From contig JAPWDM010000012.1 of assembly GCA_035578155.1 (NCBI GenBank), forward strand, positions 14,915,619-14,979,618: a DNA stretch of 64,000 nucleotides, written 5' to 3'. The stretch comes from Brachynemurus nebulosus. Taxonomy: Eukaryota; Arthropoda; Insecta; Neuroptera; Myrmeleontidae. Within the stretch, counting starts at the first letter, position 1; every line of letters begins with the position of its first letter. Positions 11,688 to 24,062 of the stretch are shown one piece after another. Under the pieces are notes generated by a model. That model had not been told where the DNA came from. It worked only from the letters and a program-made list of their open reading frames with translations, and searched no databases. Position numbers and translations under genes: made by a program.

Positions 11688-12973
11688 GCTGACGAGCACC
11701 AACCAAGAGATTTTGTAACTAACTTAGTATTTTACCGAAAGAGTGAAAAATTGACGATTTCAATTACTTTCTATACTAATGTAGTATTTTCAGTTGTGGA
11801 GTATTTTACTAAAGAAGTATTGTAAATAATCTCTTGAGAGTAAACAATTGCTGGTGTAGACCACTCTGGAGTATTATACTAAAGTAGTAAGAGAGTATAC
11901 AAAGCCAAAATATACTCCTACCCACTAGCAGGAGTATCTAATAAAAGTATCTTTAAAAAACATTGGTGACCTACATTTTTGTGCCTTCTTTTCGGTTTAT
12001 TTTCATAATTTAACATCTTTTTGGGTTTTTAATTAGATATTGTAATATGGTAAAAAAATGGTATTAAATATTACAGTCAGTTTCCGATTATTTGGGGGCA
12101 AATTAACCAGGCTGAATGTGAAAACCCAGCCGTTGTATGCGTACCGGTATATTTTTTCTTCTAAATAATTTTTAAACATAATTAAAGTCAAGTAGAGAAA
12201 AAGAAAAATGATTAAAAAGTAAAGCAGTCAGAGGCATCAGAGATTTCTATTTAACTTGGTACAATAATTATTTATTCATTTTTCTTTTTCTCTATTTCAT
12301 CTTGTTTCCACTGTTTTAGTTTGCTTTTTACAAAGTCTGGTTTTTGATTTTTTTAATTAACTTTTTTATGACTAAATTTTTTTTCAGTTTAATTTTGGAT
12401 TAACCATGATTTTGATTTGTCCGTCCTTGTTCTCCCCATTACTACACCGAGTAAGCGGTGTTGACTGTATTTTGACAATATGGATGGTGTTTTTAGTGAG
12501 GATAATACGTCTGAGTCTATAGTACGAACTGCTTAAAATAGAAAAGACAGGTGTATATACAATCAAGCTTTTAATTTGAGGGTGGAGAGGGGGGGGGGTA
12601 ATGCGCACCATATAGGAAAAATGAAAGAGATAAATTTTTTTATTAATTCTCAAAATTTTCAGAAAAAAAAGAAACTAAGAAAATACAAAGTTGTTCTCTG
12701 AAATTTTTTTGTTTATAGTGGATACCACCCAAATCATAACTTTAACTTTTTCTGATACAAATTTTATATTACATCACACATTTCTAATAACTAAAAGAGT
12801 ATTTGGTGAAAATTAAAGTAGTTGAAACTAAAGAAGTATTTTGTGAATGAGCTCTCTGAGCAAAACTAATGTAGTAAAATACTAAAGTAGTATAATATAG
12901 TACTTCTTTAGTTCTAACTAAAGTAGTTTACAAAACTAAAGTAGTAAATTTCTCTGATTTGGTGCTCGTCAGC
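11688..12973. mobile_element. 1.29-kb inverted-repeat element with subterminal repeats
   Basis: The inverted termini GCTGACGAGCACCAA are followed by AGAGA a few bases further in on both sides. Near both ends the motif 'tactaaagtagta' and variants recur many times (11730-11950 and 12790-12950), a pattern often seen as subterminal transposase-binding sites. No clear target duplication and no transposase. A minus-strand frame at 12384-12653 matches nothing I know. Confidence 0.7.
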
Positions 12974-12974
12974 A

Positions 12975-13614
12975 TATGTATTCATTCTAAAATATCATAT
13001 TGTCAATAGTTCTTCCTTACTCTAAAAAAATGTTATAAATATTTTTTTTTATATATCAGTGGTGTTTACTGAATACTATTCATATAAGCTTATAGGTATA
13101 TTTAATATGTAACAATCTAACTTAGCTATTGTTTCTATTAATTCTACTTTTTAAAGTGACGCCGGCGTTTGATAAAAAAATAGTATTGGAATTTAAGCTT
13201 GAAAAGAGGTTAGTTTAGAACATATAGAACGTAATAATTCCACAATTAATTCCAATATTTAACTGGTAAGAACCAAAAAATATCTCTCAAAATAATTTCA
13301 CTAAAAGACTAAAGTGAAAATACTAGAACCACATGTGGAACTACGTAGAGCTCTTGCAATAGAGTCCACAAAATTATTATCATCAAAATATCGAACACCC
13401 TGTACATACAATAAATTGCGTTTTGTTGTTGTTGTTTTTTGTATATGCTCGTTCATCTCTAATATACAGTAATTGAAAAAAACTGTTTTTGTTTTTGCAC
13501 TCGTAATGTGTATAGTAATAGTCTAATATTACGTCGCGTATATCAACTATACCAATATGCTGGCTATATATTTCCACACCATACCACGCTGCTATCACAA
13601 TCGAACTATGGGAC
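12975..13614. other. Non-coding stretch
   Basis: No recognised element. 'cgaacaccctgtacatac' near 13391 resembles a transposon terminus, without a partner. Short frames on both strands around 13383-13705 do not look genuine. Confidence 0.5.
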
Positions 13615-13616
13615 TA

Positions 13617-14828
13617 TTAGGCCCCATCCACACTATCGCTCCGCTCTCGGTACGATATCGCTACGCTCCCGATTCGATAAAATATTCTTACACAATAAAC
13701 AATGAACTGAGTGTATTCACATAACCGCTCCGATATTGCTCCGATACCTGTTAGTCGCGGTTCAGTCCCACTCCAGTATCACTCCAATACCAATATAACT
13801 GAGGTGATATTTTATCGGAGCGTAATTGGAGCGATACCAGACTTGTACCGATTGTGTGAACAACACTTTTTTAATTCCACTCCACTCCGTTTGCGCAGAG
13901 TTACAAATACTGATCGTAATTGTATTAGGGAAACATGATACAACAGAACGACGCGACGTCTTGCTACAATACATATAATTAATTAACTAATAGATATGTA
14001 TTCTGATATTATGTTCTCCTAATACAATAGTGTTTAAAATAAGACACTAAAAATCGTTTGTTAGCCAGTATATAATTTTTCTACTCCTCTACTATAAAAC
14101 ATTCTGTGCACGGCTAACTATATGTAAAAATTAACAATTGCCCACCCTGTACGGAAATACAGTGGGAAATTATTTCCCACGCCTTAATATAATAAAAAAG
14201 TAGGCTGTTCCGTTAGTTTAATATATAATATATAGAAATAATACTAAAAATATACATATATGTGTTGATTTATTTATTATTGTTTCCATAGTTTCAAAGT
14301 ATGCTTTGGCAAAAATTTGAACACCTTAGCATTGACATTATAAATTTTAAAAATTTAACTATTTATTTAAATTTTATTTTAATTATTTATGCTTATTTTA
14401 CGAAAAAAAATGTGCTCGTAGAAAAAGTATAGTGTAAAATACGTGGGAAAAGCTTATTTTTCACTCATATGAATTGTTGCACCCGCACTGCGGGTTCGCG
14501 CAACAAACTCAAATTTGTGAGAAATAAGCCTTTTTCTCACTTATTGTACAATATACTATTGAATTAATTTAAAATTAAATTGAATACATAAGGTTGATGA
14601 AAAAACACTGAAACATAAACATATTTTTAACCTGCACAAAAATATTGAGATTAAAGATTTTTATTGGAGCGTGACCGGAGCGAGAGTGGAGCGAAAGCGG
14701 CACTATAGTGTGAATAATGCAGAGTGGACAGGTACCGGCACTGTAACGTGAACACAACAAAATTATATCGGAGCGAAACTGGAGCGGGAGCGTATCGATA
14801 TCGGCACTACAGTGTAGATCGGGCCTAA
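13617..14828. mobile_element. 1.2-kb TA-flanked inverted-repeat element
   Basis: It starts TTAGGCCCCATCCACACT and ends, reversed, TTAGGCCCGATCTACACT, with similarity continuing through runs of 'gctccgat'-like repeats for 50 bp or more. It is bounded by TA at 13615-13616 and 14829-14830. The terminal zones are GC-rich relative to their surroundings and carry many 'ggagcg' repeats. It encloses the dispersed repeat at 14078-14210. No transposase. Confidence 0.8.
14078..14210 (+). repeat. Dispersed ~135-bp repeat, copy 1
   Basis: Runs from 'ctactcct' through 'tgtgcacggctaactatatg' to 'aaaaaagtaggctgttc'. A second copy in the same orientation is at 49553-49692. It includes a small hairpin around 'gtgggaaattatttcccac'. 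Confidence 0.75.
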
Positions 14829-14830
14829 TA

Positions 14831-16004
14831 TGTACAATAGCTAGCAGTGGTATTTACTATATTTTACCTACGGACACATATTGTAACGTGCTATTGTAAA
14901 TTTAATGTGTAATTTTTTTCTGTTTTTCTCCTTACTGATCCATTTATATTGTGGCCCTGATGCTCAATTTAGAGTGACATTTGCTATAATTATAGCATAC
15001 TCGTATAACTGATGGGAAATTTTAGATAAACTGATTTCGAGGTTGTATTAATAAATCTAAATTAATTAACTAAATAAAAATAAATAAAAATATGCCAGAC
15101 AAAGATTTTCATTAAAAAGGTTATTATCAAATGAATTATTAGGTTTTATGTTCATTGTTGCGATTTCGAAGGAAAATGGTAGAGGCAGGGCACATTCGAG
15201 GACAATACAAAGGTAAGCCTCGCGTTTTTTAAGGCCTGCAGTGCTGACTGAAACCAAAATTTGTGGTAGAGTTTTGCGTTTCAGAATCACAATTTTACGA
15301 AATGTATATTACAATATTTGTTTAAAAATATGTGTAATTTTAAATAAGTTAAACATTACAGTCGCCACTATGAAACTGTGCACTCTTGTATGACAAACAC
15401 ATTCACACGCTGCGTGTGAGTACACGTAGAATGTTTGTTTTGTTAATGGTGTAGTACAGGCACATAGCAGTAAACTAGGCACTGGCATCTAGGTATTTTT
15501 TTTGCTTGTTAAAATTAATAAAATGAATAATTCACTGTTGAGAAGTTTACTTTGTGAAATTTCATTTTAATTATTAAAAATATTTAAAGTTTTAATTACT
15601 TTGTCAATTTAATTACTTTGTCACCGAAAGGGCTGAAAACGCGGCAAGTAAAAAGAATAGTATTTTCGTGAAATTGACAAAGTAATTAAAAAACTTACTA
15701 TTTTCAATATATAATAAAACTGAATCAACAAAAACAAAAATTTAAATAAAAATATATTAATTTTATTTAATTTTTTTATTTACTTGTTTATTTAATGGAC
15801 ATTTTGTTTTATAAACTTTACATTTTAATTTATTAATAAACTTCTTAAATCTATAACGAAAATTTTACTTTGGCGCCTATCTCACTATGATGCTGTTATT
15901 TAGTCCCGCGTTATAACACTTTCATAATGCCGACTGTACTTCGGACCTACCGTTACTCAAGATTGATTTTCCTCTGTAATAATTTTATCCATCAAACTAT
16001 TATA
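14831..16004. other. Non-coding stretch
   Basis: AT-rich DNA. A short inverted pair of 'gacaaagtaattaaa' lies around 15603-15690. The minus-strand frame 15066-15290 is not recognised. Confidence 0.5.
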
Positions 16005-16638
16005 CTAACAGTAGCAAAGTTACAACAGTTATATACCAAAAGTAGTAAGGTCACAGTACTTCTGTACCAAAAGTAGTAAGGTTACAGTACTTCTGTACCA
16101 AAAGTAGTAAGGTTACAGTACCTCTGTACCAAAACTAGTAAGGTTACAGTACTTCTGTACCAAAAGTACCAGGGTTACAGTACTTCTGTACCAAAAGTAG
16201 TAAGGTTACAGTACTTCTGTACCAAAAGTAGTAAGGTTACAGTACTTCTGTACCAAAAGTAGTAAGGTTGCAATACTTCTGTACCAAAAGTAGTAAGGTT
16301 AAAGTACTTCTGTACCAAAAGTAGTAAGGTTACAGTACTTCTGTACCAAAAGTAGTAAGGTTACAGTACTTCTGTACTAAAAGTAGTAAGGTTACAGTAC
16401 TTCTCAACCAACAGTAGTAAGGTTACAGTACTTCTGTACCAAAAGTAGTAAGGTTACAGTACTTCTCAACCAACAGTAGTAAGGTTAAGGTACTTCTGTA
16501 CCAAAAGTAGTAAGGTTACAGTACTTCTGTCCCAAAAGTAGTAAGGTTACAGTACTTGTGAACCAACAGTAGTAAGGTTACAGTACTTCTGTACCAAAGG
16601 TAGTAAGGTTACAGTACTTCTGTACCAAAAGTAGTAAG
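16005..16638. repeat. 31-bp minisatellite, ~20 copies
   Basis: The period is 31 bp, with a core of 'gtagtaaggttacagtactt' followed by 'ctgtaccaaaa'. Most units are nearly identical, and the first ones (about 16005-16040) are diverged. A variant with 'aaccaacagtagtaagg' recurs at about 16405, 16467 and 16560, hinting at higher-order structure. Three diverged units lie far away at 41675-41757. Confidence 0.95.
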
Positions 16639-16639
16639 G

Positions 16640-17155
16640 ACCAACGAGCATGAAATTTTGCACGTACATGCCATAGGCGTAGTATGTAGGAGAAAATTTT
16701 TTGAAGTATTTCTCCGTTAGAAAGACTCGTAAAATAAAATTGAAGTTCTTCTTATCATTTTTTATTTTTGAACCATATTTGCTAAATATTAAGCTTCAAA
16801 ATGGCATATAGTTTCTCTCTCTCCCCGTAATTCTTAAACTCTTGAACCAAATTTCCTAAAAAGTTACAAATACTAGCACTTGCTCAGAACTCTCAATTAA
16901 AATCATTCAATCAATTATGTACGTGAAAAATTCCATGTTCGTAGGTCCAAAGATGTAAGCATTAAACAGACGGACATGACAAAATTATATGTGTTCCGAA
17001 ATTTTTCTACGAAACCTTAAAAAGATATTTAGCAATATTATATTGTAATTTAGTATTTTTATGGACAAAATGAAGCTATTAAAAGGCTACTTTGGTCGAT
17101 AGTAGTAGTAATAGTTTGATTTATAATCATAAAGCTACTCCCGAAACCCTATAAA
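16640..17155. other. Non-coding stretch
   Basis: No gene recognised. It contains phrases typical of arthropod repeat DNA ('gaaattttgcacgtacatgc'), but no termini. Confidence 0.5.
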
Positions 17156-17835
17156 TTAAGGGGGGAGAATCCTCCAAACAACAGGTGTTTAATAATTTTT
17201 TTTAAGAAACTGAATACATTTATTGTATCAAATGAAGTTACATAGTATAGTACATGTTATGGTGTATTCACTCATAGATTTTTATGCAAAAAAAAGAAAA
17301 AATGGCGGCACTACAGCTGTTCCAAGTTGACTCTTTTAATTTGCGCCGTGCAATGCCCAACCTCTTGTAATCAACTAAATTCAATCGGACAAAAAAATTT
17401 TATTAAAATAAGTCATTACGCTTTGCATATACCTATTGCTGATGAAAAAATTCATTTTTCACACTTTAAACTAAAAAAGGAAAAAGTCTAACTTTTTTTT
17501 ATAAACAAATTGTTATAAACAATATTTATAGTAATAATTTATGCAAAATTTTAGGTATATGCAAAGGCCAATATCTTAAAGAATATCTGTACAAAATTTC
17601 AAGTTAATATCTTAATAATTTTTTGAGTTATGTTCCAAGGCACGGAAAAAAAGCGATTAAAAAGTTTTCGTTCTTGAAAAGTAGAATTAAAAGCAGCTTA
17701 TAATTATCTAAGATAATCTTTCTATGGGGCTTAAAACATTAGAAATATTTTCCTTAAGTTTCAAATGAACTTTTAAAGCAAAACAAAAAAAAAAAATGAA
17801 AATTTTCAAAGTTCTGGAGGACCCTCCCCCCTTAA
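17156..17835. mobile_element. TTAA-flanked (piggyBac-like) element, family 1 copy A
   Basis: TTAA on both sides encloses 672 bp starting GGGGGGAGAATCCTCCA and ending TGGAGGACCCTCCCCCC. A copy in opposite orientation is at 26460-27153. A TTAA duplication is the hallmark of piggyBac-type transposition; the G-run start is unlike the CCC start of the classic element. It contains no transposase. Confidence 0.85.
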
Positions 17836-17839
17836 CATT

Positions 17840-20150
17840 TTCCAGATTCCTTGACAGTTTTCTGCTAATATATTTTTGCTTCAACAATTATTATAACAAT
17901 ATTTTGTGACGAAGTCAAATCTATTTCAATCATCTCCATAATTCTCAGAAAATCACCTATGCGCACGAATTTGCGCATTCAAAAAGCATAATATTTCGCA
18001 AAGACATCATTAACCATTAATGAAAGCAAAAAAAAAAAATAAATGTTGTAACACAAAAGTAACAAAACACTATTTAGTCGGCCATAATGATGCTTTTTGT
18101 GCGGCAAAGCAAAAATTTCATTTTGATACATCATCATCAACAACGCATATACATTTACACACATTCATAAAAGAAATTTGTATTTTTCCTCCCCGTTTGT
18201 CCGACATATATACCTACAAACCGTGTATGCACTCACTGTGTTGTATGGTTTGTGAAGCTTTATGGAAAATATTTATGAAAAAATATATTCCTTCTTTTAT
18301 GATAAATATAAAAACGTAATCCAATGATTAAATGTACAACAACCAACATTCTGGCGTAAGCGTAACGCGATGTTACTTTTAAAAATGTTTTGTGTATTTG
18401 GTTGCGTTTTATTTATGCAACATGCGTGGTCGAACAAACGCACATATACAGACAGGCAGATAGAGTAATTGAAAGTCATCTTCTTCTGTACTGGCTCGCA
18501 TTAACTTGAATAATAACATGGGGCTTTATGATAATACAATTATTATATTTTCTTTTTGTTACCAACTAATATACCGGATGGTACAGATATGATCAAACTA
18601 GACACTGAAAAAATTTAATAGTTGAAATTAAATTGAAAAATAAATATTTTGTTAATAATAATTTTTGTTATCAGAGGTTTCTTTCAGAAATAACTTCATT
18701 AATATATAAACGTCAATCTGTCCGGGCATATAATCGCGTTCCGGTATAGGGGCTTTTACGTTATTTGCTATTTGAAATTTTTCATAAAAAAATTACAAAC
18801 TTTTAATTCAAAATGGCCTACTTACATTAAACTCTCTCACCTAAAAAATGCTAAATATAGCCACCATGAACGCTAGTGTCATAATTCAAAGATCAGGCAG
18901 GTTCTCTATACCTTTATAACAATTTATTAATAGTTACTCTAACTAGTGTGGCAGTTGTATGAAATAAATTTATTTGTTTATACAACAAAAATGGCGAAAA
19001 AAAAAACAAAAAAACAAAAAATCTCAAAACAAAGTCGAAGATAATCGAAAAAAGTCAAAACTTTTCGATTTTTTCAAAGAGTTTAAAAAAATTAACTCCA
19101 GAACCACTGTGGAAATTGTATCAAAATTTTCCTCCTTTTAATGCCTCATAGATATCTGGAATTATTTCGAGCCTGCTTTCATTTCTCTAGTCCCAGCTGA
19201 TCTAATATACGTATATAAAGGTTCGGAAAATTTTCAATTGGATTTTTGATTTTTTGGGTTCTTTAGGCCCTAAAGCGTCAAGATCCTCTGAAAATTGAAA
19301 TGCTCAGTTGGCCATATTTTCATACATACATACTTATAGAAAAATTTCCAAAAATTTTATTGTCACTTACATCTCTCACACCCTATACGCTTTATATATG
19401 CTCTAAAGAGTCTAAAGGAATTGTTGATCCATCTTAACTAACAACATGCTTTTTTATTTTTTTCTACGTTCCTCGCGAACCAAATAGGAGGGTGCACACC
19501 GAACAGACGGCGCAGAAACTAAATTTAATTATATCTGGTAAAGATCAAATAACTTTGTCGTTTTTATTTGCCTCATGTTAAAAATTAATTTTATTAAATT
19601 TGTAAAATGTAAAATACAAAAAAATATAAAAAAAAAAATTGTAAAATTATAAAATCCACAGTGAATTTATTTTAAATTAAAAGATAGTAGTCAGTGGGTA
19701 GGTCGCGGCCCCACCAAGGTACCCACTACCCAGTCATATCTATATTATACCAAGTAAATGTACTTTTCGTCTAACACAAGTTGTAGGTTTGTACATATAC
19801 ATACATAATATAACGTCTATATAATATTTATTTCGCTTTGAATTAAACAAATTAAAACTTCAGTAAAGATTTTTTAATTAAGAATATAGTAGAGCAGAAC
19901 ATATACATACCTTATACATGCAGAGGGCTCCAGCAAACAAACGCCAAAGTAAGTAGGTAAACGGTTACTTGTCGCCGCAGTTATACAGGATGTTTTGTTT
20001 AAATGTTTGCATACCATTTACATGTTAAGAGGTTACATAGGTTTTGTTTTTACAATATACAAAAATATGATTTATTCCAACCTTTGGTATATATTATCAA
20101 AACCAACTGCATGTAAAATTAAATGTGTAAGTAAATTCAAAATGTACGAC
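17840..20150. other. Non-coding stretch
   Basis: No recognisable gene over about 2.3 kb. Overlapping frames on both strands at 17979-18479 and the frame at 19995-20276 have no family resemblance, and the last one runs into the foldback arm. Confidence 0.5.
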
Positions 20151-20181
20151 AACCTGCATGAAAATAATAGAAAATTAATAA

Positions 20182-20226
20182 AATGTTCTACATGTTTCAA
20201 TCATTTAAATGATCATCTTCAGGAAA
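20182..20226 (-). ncRNA. Hammerhead-like motif, left arm
   Basis: Mirror copy, on the minus strand, of the motif at 21441-21490. See that entry for the core elements and the caveat. Confidence 0.35.
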
Positions 20227-21440
20227 ATTCGAGTTCAGTTGTGAAAACAACCGAAAGACCTCAACAAAGGATATGACCTCAAAATCAAAGTAGCTGTCAA
20301 TTTGACAGGAGGAAAACAAAATTAAAAACCAACTAACCCCATAATAAATAGGGAAGTCCGCAAAAAATAAAACTTAGAGGAATTTCAGGAAAAATAAGCG
20401 AGAACCAATTACTTACCAGTAAAATTGAAAAATATAAAATTTACTGGAAAGATGTAGAAAAAACATTGATAGATAGCACAAAGAGGTTATGTAAGAGAAA
20501 CCACTATTTTTACAAAATTTGAATAGTTTTAAAAACAAAGACCAATAAATTATTACACTTAACACACTCATAATTAAAGGTAAAACATTAAGTAAGATTT
20601 AATTGTTACAGATTAAAGCAAAAAATTGAAACACAATTGTTAAGATAATTGGTGTGCCGTGTTCAATGATTTATTATGAAATGGGGAATTGAATTGCTGA
20701 GCTATTTTTTCCATTATAGAGCGGCAATGTTCATAAGAACTCAATTGCGCAGTCTCATTCAGAATCATACTATTAAAATTGTTAAAATGTGCAATGTACA
20801 GTGTTTCTAAAAAGTCAGGTAATCAAAAGTCAAGTAAGAAACACTGTACATTGCACATTTTAACAATTCTAATAGTATGATTCTGAATGAGACTGCGCAA
20901 TTGAGTTCTTATGAACATTGCCGCTCTATAATGGAAAAAATAGCTCAGCAATTCGAATCCCCATTTCATAATAAATCATTGAACACGGCACACCAATTAT
21001 CTTAACAATTGTGTTTCAATTTTTTGCTTTAATCTGTAACAATTAAATCTTACTTAATGTTTTACCTTAAATTATGAGTGTGTTAAGTGTAATAATTTAT
21101 TGGTCTTTGTTTTTAAAACTATTCAAATTTTGTAAAAATAGTGGTTTCTCTTACATAACCTCTTTGTGCTATCTATCAATGTTTTTTCTACATCTTTCCA
21201 GTAAATTTTATATTTTTCAATTTTACTAGTCTAACTTGTTGGTTCCTGATATGGTAAGTAATTGGTTCTCGCTTATTTTTCCTGAAATTCCTCTAAGTTT
21301 TATTTTTTGCGGACTTCCCTATTTATTATGGGGTTAGTTGGTTTTTAATTTTGTTTTCCTCCTGTCAAATTGACAGCTACTTTGATTTTGAGGTCATGTC
21401 CTTTGTTGAGGTCTTTCGGTTGTTTTCACAACTGAACTCG

Positions 21441-21490
21441 AATTTTCCTGAAGATGATCATTTAAATGATTGAAACATGTAGAACATTTT
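21441..21490 (+). ncRNA. Hammerhead-like ribozyme motif, right arm
   Basis: CTGAAGA (21448-21454) fits CUGANGA. A self-complementary ATCATTTAAATGAT (21457-21470) could form stem II. GAAA follows at 21472-21475, and ACATGTA (21475-21481) could supply a minimal stem III and the cleavage nucleotide. Flanking bases (TTTTC before, GAACA after) can form a short stem I with a mismatch. Against it, two extra bases (TG) after CTGAAGA and one T before GAAA separate stem II from the core, so activity is uncertain. Confidence 0.4.
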
Positions 21491-21600
21491 ATTAATTTTC
21501 TATTATTTTCATGCAGATTTAAAATTCAGAAAAGTTTCCAAACTACAAAATTTATTTACAATTTTTGTTACTATAGTTATGAAATTTTTTATGAAATATG

Positions 21601-21821
21601 TAAACTGGCGTAATGTGTGTAGATGCTCAAAATAGTTTTTCCATTTTCCCGTGGGAATGAGACATTTTTCCGGAATAAAAATTATCTTAGTTGTTGACCC
21701 AGGTAATAAGTTATTACCACACCTAATTTCATTAAAATCCGTCCAGTAGTTTTTACGTGATGCGTGAACAGACAGACAGACAGACAGAGACAGATTTACA
21801 GTTTTATTATATGTATAGATG
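21601..21821 (+). repeat. LINE-like 3' end, second copy
   Basis: Matches the 9608-10066 repeat: 'gcgtaatgtgtgtagatgct', then 'gtccagtagtttttacgtga', a (GACA)n run and the terminal 'cagttttattatatgtatag'. Confidence 0.7.
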
Positions 21822-21881
21822 TATATATCATACTGTAAAAAAATTTAATGAAAAAGAAAATTAAAATTTGTCATTGGCAGC

Positions 21882-22244
21882 TTGTTGTTGAAAATCGCTA
21901 TTAAAAATCGCCAAAGAATAACTTGTGAAATCCTTATCCCAAAATCAAAAAACAAAATTATGTCTATTGGTAGATGCTTATGGCTTGTACTTGAACGAAG
22001 GATTGATTACTGCTGCTTCCGTTCATTTCATCATATTTTACAAGTAGAAAACCAACGAAAAACACGAAAATTTTTACCGAAAATCAAAATTTTGTGTTTA
22101 AAACGCTGTCAAAAATTGAAAACCCTTTTTTTGAATTCCCTGTTCAAGTGCAAGCCTAATCATTTACTAATAGATAAAATAAATAAATTTACTAACAGAG
22201 TTAATAATATTTTCTTATACTGCAAAAAAGCCGAAAACAAGTAA
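21882..22244 (+). other. Unrecognised 120-codon open frame
   Basis: The longest non-repeat frame on the plus strand in this part. It starts at TTG; its first ATG is about 26 codons in. The product would be very basic (many Lys/Arg) with scattered Cys, and I see no domain, signal peptide or membrane segment. No promoter or splice structure is evident. It may be chance or an eroded exon. Confidence 0.15.
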
Positions 22245-22249
22245 CCCCT

Positions 22250-23160
22250 TAATTGATAACATAAGGAAGAAGTTATGACACAATCGATTTTATTTTATTG
22301 GAAATTTCCTTGTAATATTAATTAGAACAATTTTAATATGTTAATTTAATTTAATATTTTGTAAAATCAGATCGGTATATAGAAGTAGGATAAAATAAAA
22401 ATTAACAAATTTTTATAATAATCGTATTTATTTATATAGTCGCTACCATACAGGACTTTTTTTAACCTAAAACAATTTTCTCCGATTTTCTCCGAGTTTC
22501 TTTTTATTATCGCCGTTGGTTTAGATTCCGTCGTGCCTACATTTTCCCTGGAAGGTAATCAAATGGATTTTTTTGATTTTTCCGCTTTTCTGTTGAGTTT
22601 TGAGACAGTGCGAAATTATATTTTGACGGCGTGAAATATGCGCGAAAATATGGTGTAGCTCATTCTTTCGGTACCCGGTCAATATTGCCTCATTTAATTC
22701 ACTGCGGTACAAATTTTTATTGAATCCAAAGAATTTTTGCAGTCAACATTTTTATTCGTTATGGAAATTTAAAATTATTTAATTAACATATAAATTATAT
22801 AGGTACCCATTAGTATGAGACACCATGTAGATACGCTTTGTATTTGTTTTCCCATTTACTTTTTTCTTACTAACTAGATCTTTTTTTTTCAATAGCACTT
22901 AAATGTGGAATGTACCTGGAAGCGATACACTACGCATTAAAAATTTTTACTTCTTAAATATTTTAAATCATATCAAACTTGATTAGAAATTGTAGTGTCA
23001 GTGTTACTATTATAATTAAAGTCGTTTCTACAATCGAATAGAAAGATTTAGCTTAAAATTTTGACGGAAATGTACCAATTTTTAGGCTTACAGCAACTAT
23101 TACACTGCCGAGAAAACCTGTTTTTTTTTTTCAATAATCTATATATAACTTAATAGCAGC
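22250..23160. other. Non-coding stretch
   Basis: AT-rich, no recognised element or gene. Confidence 0.5.
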
Positions 23161-23168
23161 TAACTCTA

Positions 23169-23330
23169 CACGGAGAGAAAATTCCTATAAAAATTACTGT
23201 GCTCATACTACAATCGACGTGTAACAGGCGAACATATCCAATTTTTGTACGGTAAAATTGGATATGTTCGCCTGTTACACGTCGATTGTAGTATGAGCAC
23301 AGTAATTTTTAGAGGAATTTTCTCTCCGTG
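23169..23330. mobile_element. 162-bp perfect-hairpin MITE, TA-flanked
   Basis: Nearly the whole element is one hairpin with arms of roughly 78 bp. It starts CACGGAGAGAAAATTCC and ends with its complement, around a loop of a few bases near 'gtacggt'. TA borders it on both sides. The CACGG start resembles the TA-flanked elements at 54797 and 61491. Confidence 0.85.
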
Positions 23331-23339
23331 TATAGAGAT

Positions 23340-23924
23340 CAAAATTTCAACTTTAGAAGCCTATTAGGAGGTTAGAAAGGTGGAGCGATAATTTCTAGCA
23401 AATTTTGAGTTATAATAGTAAGACTACTGGGAAAAAGTTATTAAAAATATACACACCATGTGAGTTTTTTTTTAGAGTTGCCATTTTTATTACAACCAAA
23501 TTTGTATGATAGAAATGGTACTGGAAAAGGTTCTTTTTTGATTGTAATGGAAATGTAATCAACCAGAACACTATCGGTTGAAGTAGCCTCAAGTACATAT
23601 GCATATTTTTACTGCCTAACTGATAAAAAAAGTTCAAAAATCAGACTTGGGTAAAAAAATTTTTTTTTGCTCATTTATGTTGTTAATTAATGCATTAGAT
23701 CAGTTTTATCGAAAAATTCATATATAGTCTCATTTAAAAAGCTATAAGTTTGTATCATAGCTCGGAAACCATAAGAGCTATAAAGCTCCTGAGTATAGCA
23801 ATCGGTTGCCCCCGTCGGTATCTACAACTCTAATTTGAACAATTTTTCGAATAAATAAACGGTTTGGCTGTAATAAAAATGGCAACTCTCAGAAAACTCA
23901 CACAGTATTAGCTAATAATTAAAA
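23340..23924. other. Non-coding stretch
   Basis: The minus-strand frame 23410-23637 is not recognised. No element boundaries seen. Confidence 0.5.
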
Positions 23925-24062
23925 AAAACACTTTACTTTGTAAAAATATCACTTTTATTGTGTTAAACTCTTATGATATATTTCGGTCAATATGATCATT
24001 ATCAAACACGTGATGATTAAATTCAAATACATGCCTATAATAAGCATGTATTTGAATTTAGT
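23925..24062. repeat. Hairpin-bearing relative of 27342-27538
   Basis: Contains 'cactttactttgtaaaaata' followed by 'tcacttttat', shared with both arms of the hairpin at 27342-27538. It ends in its own hairpin, 'attcaaatacatg...catgtatttgaat', at 24022-24060. Confidence 0.55.

Larger units (their letters stand above)
20154..21516. mobile_element. 1.36-kb foldback, probably two inverted Penelope-like termini
   Basis: Two arms of about 650 bp, near-identical by eye, meet at a short loop (20809-20836). The right arm has a 25-bp insertion, absent from the left, near 21230-21255. Each arm ends with 'cctgaagatgatcatttaaa' followed by 'tgattgaaacatgtag', a motif I associate with Penelope-like element termini and their hammerhead-like ribozymes. 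No reverse transcriptase or GIY-YIG coding is present, so this is a non-autonomous or terminal-repeat-only structure. Confidence 0.65.

Noticed and set aside
16005..16638. Possible CRISPR array (regular ~31-bp repeats)
   Set aside because: Units are contiguous with no unique spacers, and the context is eukaryotic: a minisatellite.
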